From the NCBI RefSeq assembly GCF_002933295.1, contig NZ_PSSW01000005.1, positions 186,001 through 250,000 of the forward strand: DNA of 64,000 nt, in the 5' to 3' direction. Source of the stretch: Marinobacter flavimaris. GTDB taxonomy: Bacteria; Pseudomonadota; Gammaproteobacteria; Pseudomonadales; Oleiphilaceae. Shown here piece after piece: positions 45,943-53,365 of this stretch (position 1 is the first letter of the stretch; each line of letters begins with the position of its first letter). The notes below the pieces were generated by a model, which was not told the origin of the DNA, did not search any database, and saw nothing but the letters and a program-made list of their open reading frames with translations. The position numbers and the translations under genes were made by a program.

Positions 45943-47042
45943 TACTCAGACGCCCCCTGCTTCTGCTCTTCGTCCTGAATGGCAACTTTCTGACCTGCGC
46001 GCAGGCGCAGCAACCCCTTCTCTACAACGGTTTCACCGGCTTCCAGCCCGGACAGAACGGCTACGCGGGTGTTGCGGGTTTCGCCGGTGGTTACCGTGCG
46101 ACGATTAACCACCAGATTCCCGTCGTCATTCTCTTCAACGACAAACACAAAGTCGCCGTAAGTGTTGTAGGAGATGGCGGTGCGCGGCACCGTGACTACC
46201 TCGTTGTCTTCCGGTTGCTGCGTCAACACGGTGGCAAACATGCCCGGGCGCAGGAGGTTGTCCGGGTTAGACAGCGTGGCGCGGACTCGGACAGTCCGGG
46301 TCTCCGGGTTAACCGAGGTGTTGATTGCGCTGACGGAACCCTCGAAATCCTGCTCCGGAACAGCTGCGACGGTGGCGACCACCGGGTAGCCTGTTGCTAC
46401 GTTCGGCAGGTTTTTCTCGGAGAGGGTATAGTCGACATAAATCGGATCCAGCATGTTGATCTCGACAATTGGGGTGCCGGTGGCAATGTATTCGCCCTGG
46501 TCGACCATCCGGATGCCGAGCGTGCCATCGAAGGGCGCGCGGATGATTTTCTTGCTCAACTGGGCCTCGGCTTCATTGACCCGCGCACGGGCGGCGTCGA
46601 AATTGGCCTTGGCTTCATCGTATTGGGACTGCGACACTGCGCGTTTGGGTAACAGGTCGGATACCCGTTTGAATTCCTGCTCGGCCAGTTGCGCCTCGGC
46701 ACGGCGAGTGCGAAGGGCAGCCTCATCAATGGCGGCGTCGATGCGGATCAATACATCGCCCTGTTTGACCACGTCGCCGGATTCGAAATTGATGGCCTCA
46801 ATCACACCGGGTACCTCATTGGCAACCCGGATGCCGTTAATGGCTTCAACACTGCCCACGGCCTTGATGGCCGGTGTCCAGGCTTCGTTCTGAGCCTCAA
46901 CGGCGGAAATCTGCGCCGGCGGTTGGGGCTGGGACATCTGCTCTTGCATCTGGCCAAACTGGTAGAATTTGTAGCCGAAGATGCCTCCGAGCACTACGCC
47001 GAGAAATATAATGACGATCAGAAAGCGGGAAGCAGTGCGCAT
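45942..47042 (-). CDS. RND efflux periplasmic adaptor (membrane fusion protein)
   Basis: 366 residues. An N-terminal anchor (FLIVIIFLGVVLGGIFGYKF) is followed by the lipoyl-like halves (GSVEAINGIRVANEVPGVIEAINFESGDVVKQGDVLIRID pattern) and an alpha hairpin (about 100-150). The beta-barrel part begins AQLSKKIIRAPFDGTLGIRMVDQGEYIATGTPIVEI. It bridges the RND pump to an outer membrane channel. The stop shares one base with the pump start (TAATG). The C-terminus is rich in Glu/Gln. A divergent J-protein gene starts 226 bases upstream. Confidence 0.93.
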   Translation of the reverse strand: MRTASRFLIVIIFLGVVLGGIFGYKFYQFGQMQEQMSQPQPPAQISAVEAQNEAWTPAIKAVGSVEAINGIRVANEVPGVIEAINFESGDVVKQGDVLIRIDAAIDEAALRTRRAEAQLAEQEFKRVSDLLPKRAVSQSQYDEAKANFDAARARVNEAEAQLSKKIIRAPFDGTLGIRMVDQGEYIATGTPIVEINMLDPIYVDYTLSEKNLPNVATGYPVVATVAAVPEQDFEGSVSAINTSVNPETRTVRVRATLSNPDNLLRPGMFATVLTQQPEDNEVVTVPRTAISYNTYGDFVFVVEENDDGNLVVNRRTVTTGETRNTRVAVLSGLEAGETVVEKGLLRLRAGQKVAIQDEEQKQGASE

Positions 47043-47268
47043 GATTCGGGTCCTGAGGATCTGTGTCAGATTTTGGGAAGCATAGCATCCTACAAAACAG
47101 GGTCGCTAATGTCACCGGGTTGTAAGTATTTCTATCTAGACTTCGGATTGGTCAGATTTGACAGATATCATGGTCGTTTTCTTGGCGGGGGGTTTTCCGC
47201 GCAGGGCACTGGTAATGTAACAGGCGACAGTGACAGAATTACGACGGTATTCAGGGTGAGGATCAACA

Positions 47269-47775
47269 ATGCAGTGGATTCTGGGAATCGCGTTGGCAGC
47301 CGCCGTGTTTGTGATTCTGAAACAATGGGGTGCGTTGTCCGCCGAAAAGAAGAAGGCGGCCACCTGGAAAGTTATCCTGGTCGTGGGCGGCGCACTGCTG
47401 GTGTTTATGGTGCTAACGGGCCGGATCCATGTGCTTACAGCGGCGGTGGCGGCCGTTATTCCGCTGTTGCGCAAACTCCCCGCCTTGTTGAAGTTTGCCC
47501 CTGAAATCAACCGGTTCATGGGGTCGAAACAGCGGGAAGACGGGCATGCGCAGGGGAACGATCACGCTGGTCCGGGCGCTGATCTGGTCGGCCAGATGTC
47601 AGAGCGCGAAGCCTGCGATATCCTCGGCGTGAAAGCCGGTTGTGCCGAGGAGGACATCGTGATGGCCCACCGCCGGCTCATGCAGAAACTGCACCCGGAT
47701 CGCGGCGGGAACGACTACCTGGCGGCCAAACTGAACGAAGCCAAGCAGGTCCTGCTGGGCAAGCGCCACGCCTGA
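47269..47775 (+). CDS. membrane-anchored J-domain protein
   Basis: 168 residues. Two hydrophobic stretches lie in the first 80 residues (ILGIALAAAVFVILKQWG and VILVVGGALLVFMVL), followed by a short linker. The C-terminal J domain starts SEREACDILGVKAG and contains LMQKLHPDRGGNDYLAAKLN. The HPD motif would recruit an Hsp70; the topology is like the mitochondrial TIM14/Pam18 type. The family is known in marine gammaproteobacteria but has no clear function. The stop is three bases from the convergent secretin-like gene. Confidence 0.83.
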   Translation: MQWILGIALAAAVFVILKQWGALSAEKKKAATWKVILVVGGALLVFMVLTGRIHVLTAAVAAVIPLLRKLPALLKFAPEINRFMGSKQREDGHAQGNDHAGPGADLVGQMSEREACDILGVKAGCAEEDIVMAHRRLMQKLHPDRGGNDYLAAKLNEAKQVLLGKRHA

Positions 47776-47777
47776 TA

Positions 47778-48566
47778 TCAGGGCAAAACGTCGACCCGCA
47801 CTTCAAAACTCCGGTTCTCGGACCGACTGCTGTTCACCTGATAGGTAATGCCACTGCGCTCCTGGGTTGATCGGGTTGCGGTGCTTCCCAGTGTTACCCA
47901 CTGTCCCGGCTCCACACGCCGGATGGTGACTACAGCCTCCGTTTCGTAGCCGTTCAGGTTTGCCGGTTCTTCCTCGAAGGAAACAATGCTCAGTTCGACC
48001 GCCTGATCAGAAATAACCTGGGGGCTGACCAGAAAGCCACTGCGCGTTTCGACCTGCTGTAGAAAGGCAGCAGGATTTCGGCCACCACGAACAGCGACGG
48101 GGATTGTCCGGACCTGGCCCGAGGTGATGTGTGCCGACTGGCCATCCTGCATGATCACTGATCGTTCCTGAGCGCTGCCGGTACTGGTAACGCGACGCTC
48201 TGCGGATATTCCTGCCTGCCCGTTGGACGCGGAGATGCCGGCACCTGAGCGCTTGCCGCCGCTGTCGGTTCTGGAGCGAACGGTGATCCGAACCTGGACT
48301 GGCGCTACATCCAGCGTTTCGACAAGCCGTCCGATTTCCTCCAGCAAGGGCGGTTCGCCGCGCACCACCAGTTGTTGCCCCCTTGCAGTCACGGTTACGG
48401 GCGAGCCCTGATAGAGCTCGCGGATCTGCACCGCCACATCGTCGCCCGGCCTGTTGTTGAGCTGGTAGGTGCGGGACTCGGCCTGGGCCAGAACCTGGCT
48501 GGAGATCAGCCCAAGCAAGAACGCCAGGGCCAGCTGCAGAGGATATCGTCGGACAAAATAGACCAT
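47778..48566 (-). CDS. short secretin-like periplasmic protein
   Basis: 262 residues. The ATG at 48566 has GGGAG six bases upstream; the longer frame to 48959 overlaps the aromatic leader region and has no support. The signal peptide (LALAFLLGLISSQVLA) is followed by an N-terminal secretin-type domain (about 25-95: YQLNNRPGDDVAVQIRELY, VTVTARGQQLVVRG). A beta-rich part with AERRVTSTGSAQERSVIMQ and TSGQVRTIPVAVRGG follows. Normal secretins are over twice this length and have pore-forming C-domains, which are absent here. It may be an accessory or decoy form; function is unknown. It is antisense to the leader region of the DAHP synthase gene only at its start. Confidence 0.75.
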   Translation of the reverse strand: MVYFVRRYPLQLALAFLLGLISSQVLAQAESRTYQLNNRPGDDVAVQIRELYQGSPVTVTARGQQLVVRGEPPLLEEIGRLVETLDVAPVQVRITVRSRTDSGGKRSGAGISASNGQAGISAERRVTSTGSAQERSVIMQDGQSAHITSGQVRTIPVAVRGGRNPAAFLQQVETRSGFLVSPQVISDQAVELSIVSFEEEPANLNGYETEAVVTIRRVEPGQWVTLGSTATRSTQERSGITYQVNSSRSENRSFEVRVDVLP

Positions 48567-48616
48567 TGATTGCTCCCAACCCTGATGTCGGTGGTGAAAA
48601 AACTCCGGCATGCGGG

Positions 48617-48646
48617 TTGCCAAGGTGAAAACCGTGGGTATATATT
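48617..48646 (+). promoter_or_regulatory. candidate sigma-70 promoter for the aromatic leader and DAHP synthase
   Basis: TTGCCA and TATATT with an 18-base spacer match 5/6 and 5/6 of the consensus. Initiation would be expected close to 48652-48654, the same place as the leader ATG, so the leader might be translated from a very short or absent 5' UTR. The site is just upstream of the secretin-like gene's start on the other strand. Confidence 0.5.
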
Positions 48647-48653
48647 GAAAAGC

Positions 48654-48791
48654 ATGAAGACGACACACGCGACCTGTCAATTGAATGTTTTGCAAGCTTT
48701 CGGCGCCAAGCCGGCGGCTGCAGTCGCTGCTGTGTTTTTCTGGTGGTTTGGTTATGGCTTTTATTTTAGCCAGAGCCGGGGCCGCCCATAG
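48654..48791 (+). CDS. aromatic leader peptide upstream of DAHP synthase
   Basis: A 45-residue ORF. Residues 28-38 are FFWWFGYGFYF, nine aromatic residues of eleven with Phe, Trp and Tyr all present, and the stop TAG follows eight codons later. Seven codons after the run begins are Phe or Trp. It is followed by an intrinsic terminator and a second, competing pairing (see the attenuator entry). That composition is what a transcription attenuator for an enzyme of common aromatic synthesis would need, because starvation for any one of the three amino acids could stall a ribosome there. The start has no clear ribosome-binding site. Confidence 0.78.
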   Translation: MKTTHATCQLNVLQAFGAKPAAAVAAVFFWWFGYGFYFSQSRGRP

Positions 48792-48859
48792 GATCTTCAT
48801 CGAACGAATAACGAGGAAGGCAGCCCGGCAGAAAACCCAGGCTGCCACCGGACTCGAAA

Positions 48860-48895
48860 AGCCCCGACTGGTAGCCCACCAGCCGGGGCTTTTTT
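48860..48895 (+). terminator. attenuator terminator before DAHP synthase
   Basis: AGCCCCG plus CTGGT pairs with ACCAG plus CGGGGCT, 12 bp with one A-C mismatch and a 5-base loop, followed by six T. The terminator's 5' arm (48861-48871) can instead pair with leader sequence CCAG (48770-48773) and CGGGGC (48777-48782). That leader sequence nearly repeats the terminator 3' arm. This alternative lies just after the aromatic codons, so a stalled ribosome would leave it free and disfavour termination. A completed leader would cover it. Confidence 0.85.
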
Positions 48896-48926
48896 GATTC
48901 TGACGCAGGGAAACGGAAGCACTGAC

Positions 48927-49979
48927 ATGAATATGTCCTTGAACACTGAACTGACACACCAGGTAGTCGGATCACCGGCCACCCACCGGGAAGAAGTGGT
49001 TCTGCCAACGCCGGCGGAGCTCAAACTTCAGATGCCGGCCAGCGACGACATTGTCCGGCAGGTCGATGAACACCGGCAGGCAATCCGGCGGATTCTGCAG
49101 GGCAGCGACACGAGAACGCTGATCGTCATGGGGCCCTGCTCCATCCACGATGAGGTGGCCGCACTCGAATACGGGGAAAAGCTGAAAGCCCTGGCGGATG
49201 AAGTCAGTGATCGCTTCCTTATCGTTATGCGGGCCTACCTGGAAAAGCCTCGGACCACGGTGGGTTGGAAAGGGCTGTTGTACGACCCCGAGCGCACGGG
49301 TGCAGGCGATCTGCATGAGGGTCTGCGTCGCTCCCGCCGCCTGCTCCTGAATCTGGCTGCCATGGGGCTGCCACTGGCCACCGAAGCCCTGAGCCCGTTC
49401 GCCATGGATTACCTCGGGGATCTGGTGAGCTGGACGGCTATTGGTGCCCGAACCACCGAGTCGCAGGTGCATCGGGAGATAGTCAGTGGGCTACCCATGC
49501 CGACCGGCTTCAAGAATGGCACCGATGGTGGTATCGCTGTCGCTACCAATGCCATGAAGTCGGCGTCCCATCCCCATCATCATCTTGGGGTTTCGGCAAC
49601 AGGCGCGCCGGTGATGATTACCACCCGGGGCAACCCCGACACCCATCTGGTGTTGCGCGGTGGCCGCGGTATCACCAATTACGATGCGGCCAGCATTGAG
49701 CAGGCCGTGGGCGCCCTGGCAGAGGCGGGATTGTCCACAGCCGTCATGGTGGACTGCAGTCACGACAACGCCTGCAAGCAGTCAGAACGACAGCTGGATA
49801 TTGCCCAGGACGTGATGGCGCAGCGCCGCGCCGGTAACCACCATATCCGGGGTCTGATGCTGGAAAGCTTCCTGGAGCCGGGGCGTCAGGACGACGGCGA
49901 AGATCTGCGCTACGGCTGTTCGATCACCGATCCGTGTCTTGGATGGGCGCAGACGGAGGCTCTGATCCGCTCACTGTAG
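48927..49979 (+). CDS. 3-deoxy-7-phosphoheptulonate (DAHP) synthase, type I
   Basis: 350 residues. It condenses phosphoenolpyruvate and erythrose 4-phosphate, the first step of the shikimate pathway. Family strings are LIVMGPCSIHDEVAALEYGE (metal Cys), MRAYLEKPRTTVGWKG, FKNGTDGGIAVATNAM, TRGNPDTHLVLRGG, VDCSHDNACKQ and MLESFLEPGRQDD. This is the AroFGH class. The isoform's feedback amino acid cannot be read from these motifs, so no gene symbol is given. The start ATG has a ribosome-binding site within ACGGAAG. The gene ends by overlapping lysE by 56 bases on the opposite strand. The attenuator implies control by aromatic amino acid levels. Confidence 0.95.
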   Translation: MNMSLNTELTHQVVGSPATHREEVVLPTPAELKLQMPASDDIVRQVDEHRQAIRRILQGSDTRTLIVMGPCSIHDEVAALEYGEKLKALADEVSDRFLIVMRAYLEKPRTTVGWKGLLYDPERTGAGDLHEGLRRSRRLLLNLAAMGLPLATEALSPFAMDYLGDLVSWTAIGARTTESQVHREIVSGLPMPTGFKNGTDGGIAVATNAMKSASHPHHHLGVSATGAPVMITTRGNPDTHLVLRGGRGITNYDAASIEQAVGALAEAGLSTAVMVDCSHDNACKQSERQLDIAQDVMAQRRAGNHHIRGLMLESFLEPGRQDDGEDLRYGCSITDPCLGWAQTEALIRSL

Positions 49980-50595
49980 ACAGCAGTAGCTGTCCGGCCA
50001 GCAACAGGAGAACGCCGCCCATCAGCCGGTCGAGCCAGTGCCCGAACCGGTTAAACCCGCGGCGGACGCGGGGCAGGGTAAAGAAAATGGCAACCATGGC
50101 GAACCAGAGTGCCGTGGCCAGGGCCATGTAAATGCCATAGCCGGCCTGGAGCACAATGGGTGTGCCTGGGCTGATCACAACAGAGAAAAGGGACACAAAG
50201 AACAGCGTTGCCTTGGGGTTCAACGCGTTGGTCAGAAAGCCCAATCGCAGGGCTGCGATACCGGACTGTCCACCCGTCGGATCCTGTTCCACATGAATGC
50301 CGCCGGCCCTTGCCCGCAGGCACTGGACGGCAATCCAGGCAAGGTAAAGTGCCCCCAGCACCTTGAGAACATTGAAGAGCACGATCGATTGCTGGATCAG
50401 CAGGCCAATGCCCAGCAGTGAATAACACACATGCACCAGAATGCCCCCGCCGATACCAATGGCGCTTAGCAGCGCGTTTCGCCGGGTCTGGCACAGAGCC
50501 TGTCTGAGCATCACGGCAAAGTCCGGCCCGGGACTGGCCACTGCCAGCAGGTGGACAAAGGCTACCGTCAGAAATTCCGGCCAGTAACTCTGCAT
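49924..50595 (-). CDS. LysE/RhtB-family amino acid exporter
   Basis: 223 residues with about six transmembrane segments. The hallmark is LAVASPGPDFAVMLRQAL in the first helix, followed by NALLSAIGIGGGILVHVCY and NALNPKATLFFVSLFSVV. I begin at the ATG at 50595 with GGAGGA 9 bases upstream. It likely exports a basic or neutral amino acid or homoserine. Its 3' end overlaps the convergent DAHP synthase gene by 56 bases, so the last residues may be variable tail. Confidence 0.88.
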   Translation of the reverse strand: MQSYWPEFLTVAFVHLLAVASPGPDFAVMLRQALCQTRRNALLSAIGIGGGILVHVCYSLLGIGLLIQQSIVLFNVLKVLGALYLAWIAVQCLRARAGGIHVEQDPTGGQSGIAALRLGFLTNALNPKATLFFVSLFSVVISPGTPIVLQAGYGIYMALATALWFAMVAIFFTLPRVRRGFNRFGHWLDRLMGGVLLLLAGQLLLSTVSGSEPPSAPIQDTDR

Positions 50596-50768
50596 CTTCC
50601 CAATTCCTCCGTTGAGACGTCCGTTGCCTGAAAAGTCTGACAGCATAGGCGGAATCGGTGCGTTTTTCATCGTGTGGGTGAAACTTGTCACGGCTTCTAT
50701 ACTGGGGGCACAGCCGTCCCAATCTTCCCTGTTCCCGATTCCGGGAATGCCTGTCAGGAGACCCTTGT

Positions 50769-52211
50769 ATGGAAAAGCGAACCGTAGACGTTGCCATTAT
50801 CGGAGCTGGAACCGCCGGTATGGTGGCTTACCAGCGCGTGCGCAAACTAACCGACAAGGTTGTGCTGATCGAAGGCGGCCATTATGGAACCACCTGCGCC
50901 AGAGTCGGGTGTATGCCGAGCAAGTTGTTGATCGCGGCCGCTGATAACGCTCATCAGATGCAGCTTGGTGAGCTTTTCGGCGTGTCTGCCGGGGATATCA
51001 GAATCGACGGAAAGCGTGTGATGGAAAGGGTGCGAAGCGAACGGGACCGCTTTGTTGCTTCGGTGATTGATTCGGTCGAGAAGTTTCCGGATGCGCATCG
51101 AATGGAAGGCCACGCCCGGTTTGCCAGCCCGAATCGTCTGGTCGTCGACGGCAATGTCGAGGTTGAGGCGGGGCGTATCATCATCGCCACTGGCTCCCGA
51201 CCCAATGTTCCCGGGTTCCTGAAAGATGCCAAGGATCGGCTGGTTGTAAACGACGATATCTTCGAATGGCAGGATCTTCCCGATTCGGTGGCAGTCTTTG
51301 GCCCGGGGGTGATTGGTCTGGAGTTGGGCCAGGCCCTGAGCAGGCTGGGTGTGCGTGTCCGTATGTTCGGGGTTGGCGGTTCGGTTGGTCCTATCCAGGA
51401 TGAAACCATCCGGAATTACGCGCTGAAAACGTTTAATGAAGAATTTCCTCTGGATCCGGATTCGGATGTAAAGAAGGTTGAACGTGTTGAAGAGGGCGTT
51501 GCCATTACCTTTGAGAGTGGCAACGCCGGTGCAACGACGGAAACCTTCGATTACCTGCTGGCGGCTACCGGGCGTCGTCCTAACGTCGACGGGCTGGATA
51601 TCCAGAACGCCGGTATTGAGCTGGATAAAAAGGGAGGGCCCCTGTTTGATCCCCATACCCTGCGCTGTGGCCAGAGCCACATATTTATCGCAGGCGATGC
51701 CAATAACAGTCTGCCGCTGTTGCATGAGGCAGCCGACGAGGGCCGGATCGCGGGCGATAACGCCGGGTCATACCCGGATGTGCGAACCGGGCTTCGCCGC
51801 ACGCCGTTGGCCGTGGTCTTCACCGATCCGCAGATTGCGACGGTGGGGCTGACGATTCACCAGGTTGATGAGCGCTGCCGCGGCTGTTTCGCCGTTGGAG
51901 AGGTGTCCTTCGAGGATCAGGGCCGCAGTCGGGTTATCGGCAAGAACCGGGGCCTACTCAGAGTTTATGGAGAGCATGGAAGCGGCCTGTTCATGGGCGC
52001 AGAGATGTTTGGTCCGGCCGCGGAGCATATTGCCCACCTGCTCGCATGGTCTGCCCAGCGAAGGCTGACCGTCACCGAGATGCTGGAAATGCCGTTTTAT
52101 CATCCGGTTATCGAAGAAGGCCTGAGGACCGCGCTCAAGGACCTGAACCGCAACCTCAGCATCGGACCGGCGCCAGAGGAGGGTTGCACCGATTGCGGGC
52201 CGGGTGTCTGA
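50769..52211 (+). CDS. dihydrolipoamide-dehydrogenase-like flavoprotein
   Basis: 480 residues, class I pyridine nucleotide disulfide oxidoreductase. The FAD fold is DVAIIGAGTAGMVAYQ, and the redox disulfide is in GTTCARVGCMPSK (CxxxxC). VAVFGPGVIGLELGQALSRL is the NAD site, and HIFIAGDANNSLPLLHEAA the second FAD motif. The C-terminal interface has MPFYHPVIEEG, keeping the His-Pro dyad but not the usual HAHP. The protein ends CTDCGPGV, an extra CxxC not seen in standard Lpd. AGGAG is 8 bases before the ATG. No pyruvate- or 2-oxoglutarate-dehydrogenase E1/E2 genes are near, so it may serve a different partner. Confidence 0.9.
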   Translation: MEKRTVDVAIIGAGTAGMVAYQRVRKLTDKVVLIEGGHYGTTCARVGCMPSKLLIAAADNAHQMQLGELFGVSAGDIRIDGKRVMERVRSERDRFVASVIDSVEKFPDAHRMEGHARFASPNRLVVDGNVEVEAGRIIIATGSRPNVPGFLKDAKDRLVVNDDIFEWQDLPDSVAVFGPGVIGLELGQALSRLGVRVRMFGVGGSVGPIQDETIRNYALKTFNEEFPLDPDSDVKKVERVEEGVAITFESGNAGATTETFDYLLAATGRRPNVDGLDIQNAGIELDKKGGPLFDPHTLRCGQSHIFIAGDANNSLPLLHEAADEGRIAGDNAGSYPDVRTGLRRTPLAVVFTDPQIATVGLTIHQVDERCRGCFAVGEVSFEDQGRSRVIGKNRGLLRVYGEHGSGLFMGAEMFGPAAEHIAHLLAWSAQRRLTVTEMLEMPFYHPVIEEGLRTALKDLNRNLSIGPAPEEGCTDCGPGV

Positions 52212-52229
52212 GCCGGCCCTTAAAAGGAA

Positions 52230-52505
52230 TCAACAGATATGAGGCCTCGCCTCGCTCAGTGTTCCCTCTGGAACCCTTGCATTTCGCTGGCGCCGCGCCC
52301 AGATCTTTTCGTGGAAGAAATAGGCAACCGTGTTGATGGCCGGTTCCACCATGGCTATGAGGCTTCCGATGAGCAGGTCACCAGTGAGCAGGTAAGCCAC
52401 GGTAAAAGCGACGGTAAAATGGGTGAGGGCGAACGTTACCGTCTTTATCAGCGACTGGTCGCCATTCGTGCCATGGTTGTGTACGAATAGTTTTAACGCG
52501 CTCAT
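52230..52505 (-). CDS. DUF2061 membrane protein
   Basis: 91 residues with two transmembrane segments. SLIKTVTFALTHFTVAFTVAY and TGDLLIGSLIAMVEPAINTV, then YFFHEKIWARR, match DUF2061 (a short membrane family with the conserved K-T and HE-K-W). Function unknown. It is convergent with the flavoprotein gene, 18 bases apart, and divergent from dps. Confidence 0.85.
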   Translation of the reverse strand: MSALKLFVHNHGTNGDQSLIKTVTFALTHFTVAFTVAYLLTGDLLIGSLIAMVEPAINTVAYFFHEKIWARRQRNARVPEGTLSEARPHIC

Positions 52506-52587
52506 GATTGTCTCCGGTGTCGTTCTTTAATGCGATCATTAGACGCCGGGTGAGAATGATTGTTAAATGAAATGTACTTAGATGATT

Positions 52588-52604
52588 GATAGGTTAGGGC
52601 TATC
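52588..52604. promoter_or_regulatory. candidate OxyR box upstream of dps
   Basis: The 17-base GATAGGTTAGGGCTATC has perfect GATAG/CTATC ends and agrees with 13 of 16 defined positions of the E. coli OxyR site GATAGGTTNAACCTATC. A possible -10 TATAGT is at 52619-52624, so the box would overlap the -35 position as expected for OxyR activation. It lies about 130 bases before dps. OxyR control of dps is well known in enterobacteria. Confidence 0.5.
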
Positions 52605-52734
52605 TTTATTTCTTCTTCTATAGTGTCATTCATCAATCCTATCATCGAGATTAGCAAACTAAACTTCCTGACGTCCGCCGATCAGGCGTATATTCATATA
52701 TAAACCTGTTATATAACCGCGAAGGAGAAGCGTT

Positions 52735-53208
52735 ATGGGTAAGAATTTCATTGGTCTTGATACCGAGAAAACGGCAAAGCTTGCTGATTCCCTGAATGAT
52801 CTGCTGTCCAACTATCAGATCTTTTATATGAATGTTCGCGGCTACCACTGGAACATCAAAGGCGACAACTTCTTTGAGCTGCATGTAAAGTTCGAGGAGC
52901 TCTACGACGATCTGCTACTCAAGATCGACGAGATTGCAGAGCGGGTTCTGACGCTGGGCCATCGCCCGGCTCATGCCTACAGTACCTACATAGAGCGTTC
53001 GGAAGTGCCGGAGCGAAAAGATGTTTCCGACGGCAAGGAAGCGATGGACAACATTGTCGAAAGTTTTGCCAAGCTGATCGGCAAACAGCGGACACTGCTC
53101 AGTCTGGCCGGTGAAGCGGACGACGAGGGTACCGTTGCCCTGATGAGCGACTATATCTCCCAGCAAGAGAAGACGGTGTGGATGTATCGCAGCTACCTCG
53201 GTCACTGA
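52735..53208 (+). CDS. dps: Dps-family ferroxidase, DNA-binding protein from starved cells
   Basis: 157 residues, a four-helix bundle. The inter-subunit ferroxidase site is recognised from YHWNIKGDNFFELHVKFEEL and the following YDDLLLKIDEIAERV. Dps oxidises ferrous iron with peroxide and forms 12-subunit shells that protect DNA. It lacks a lysine-rich N-terminal tail, so DNA binding may be weak, as for several bacterial Dps proteins. A terminator follows directly. A candidate OxyR box lies upstream. Confidence 0.92.
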   Translation: MGKNFIGLDTEKTAKLADSLNDLLSNYQIFYMNVRGYHWNIKGDNFFELHVKFEELYDDLLLKIDEIAERVLTLGHRPAHAYSTYIERSEVPERKDVSDGKEAMDNIVESFAKLIGKQRTLLSLAGEADDEGTVALMSDYISQQEKTVWMYRSYLGH

Positions 53209-53228
53209 GCCGAGTGCGCTGAATGAAC

Positions 53229-53256
53229 GGCGACCCTGCGGGGTCGCCATTTTTTT
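53229..53256 (+). terminator. rho-independent terminator of dps
   Basis: GGCGACCC and GGGTCGCC form a perfect 8-bp stem with a 4-base loop, followed after one base by seven T. It begins about 20 bases after the dps stop and isolates dps from the next gene. Confidence 0.9.
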
Positions 53257-53271
53257 GTCGCTGCAATGCGT

Positions 53272-53289
53272 TTGTCATCAGATTGTCTT
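53272..53289 (+). promoter_or_regulatory. possible PhoB box
   Basis: TTGTCATCAGATTGTCTT is two 7-base repeats (TTGTCAT and TTGTCTT) spaced by four bases, close to the Pho-box layout of two CTGTCAT repeats. It is about 76 bases before the phosphatase-like lipoprotein gene. The second repeat matches only five of seven positions, so this is tentative. Confidence 0.32.
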
Positions 53290-53365
53290 CTGTCTGACGC
53301 AGTTATGTCACCTTGCCTCAATAACGTGTGTCGTGAACCAACACACTTTAAAAGACGAGGCGAAT

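Noticed and set aside
48567..48959. Longer frame of the secretin-like protein to 48959
   Set aside because: It would run antisense through the leader and attenuator, and has no signal peptide at that end. The ATG at 48566 has GGGAG and a signal peptide.
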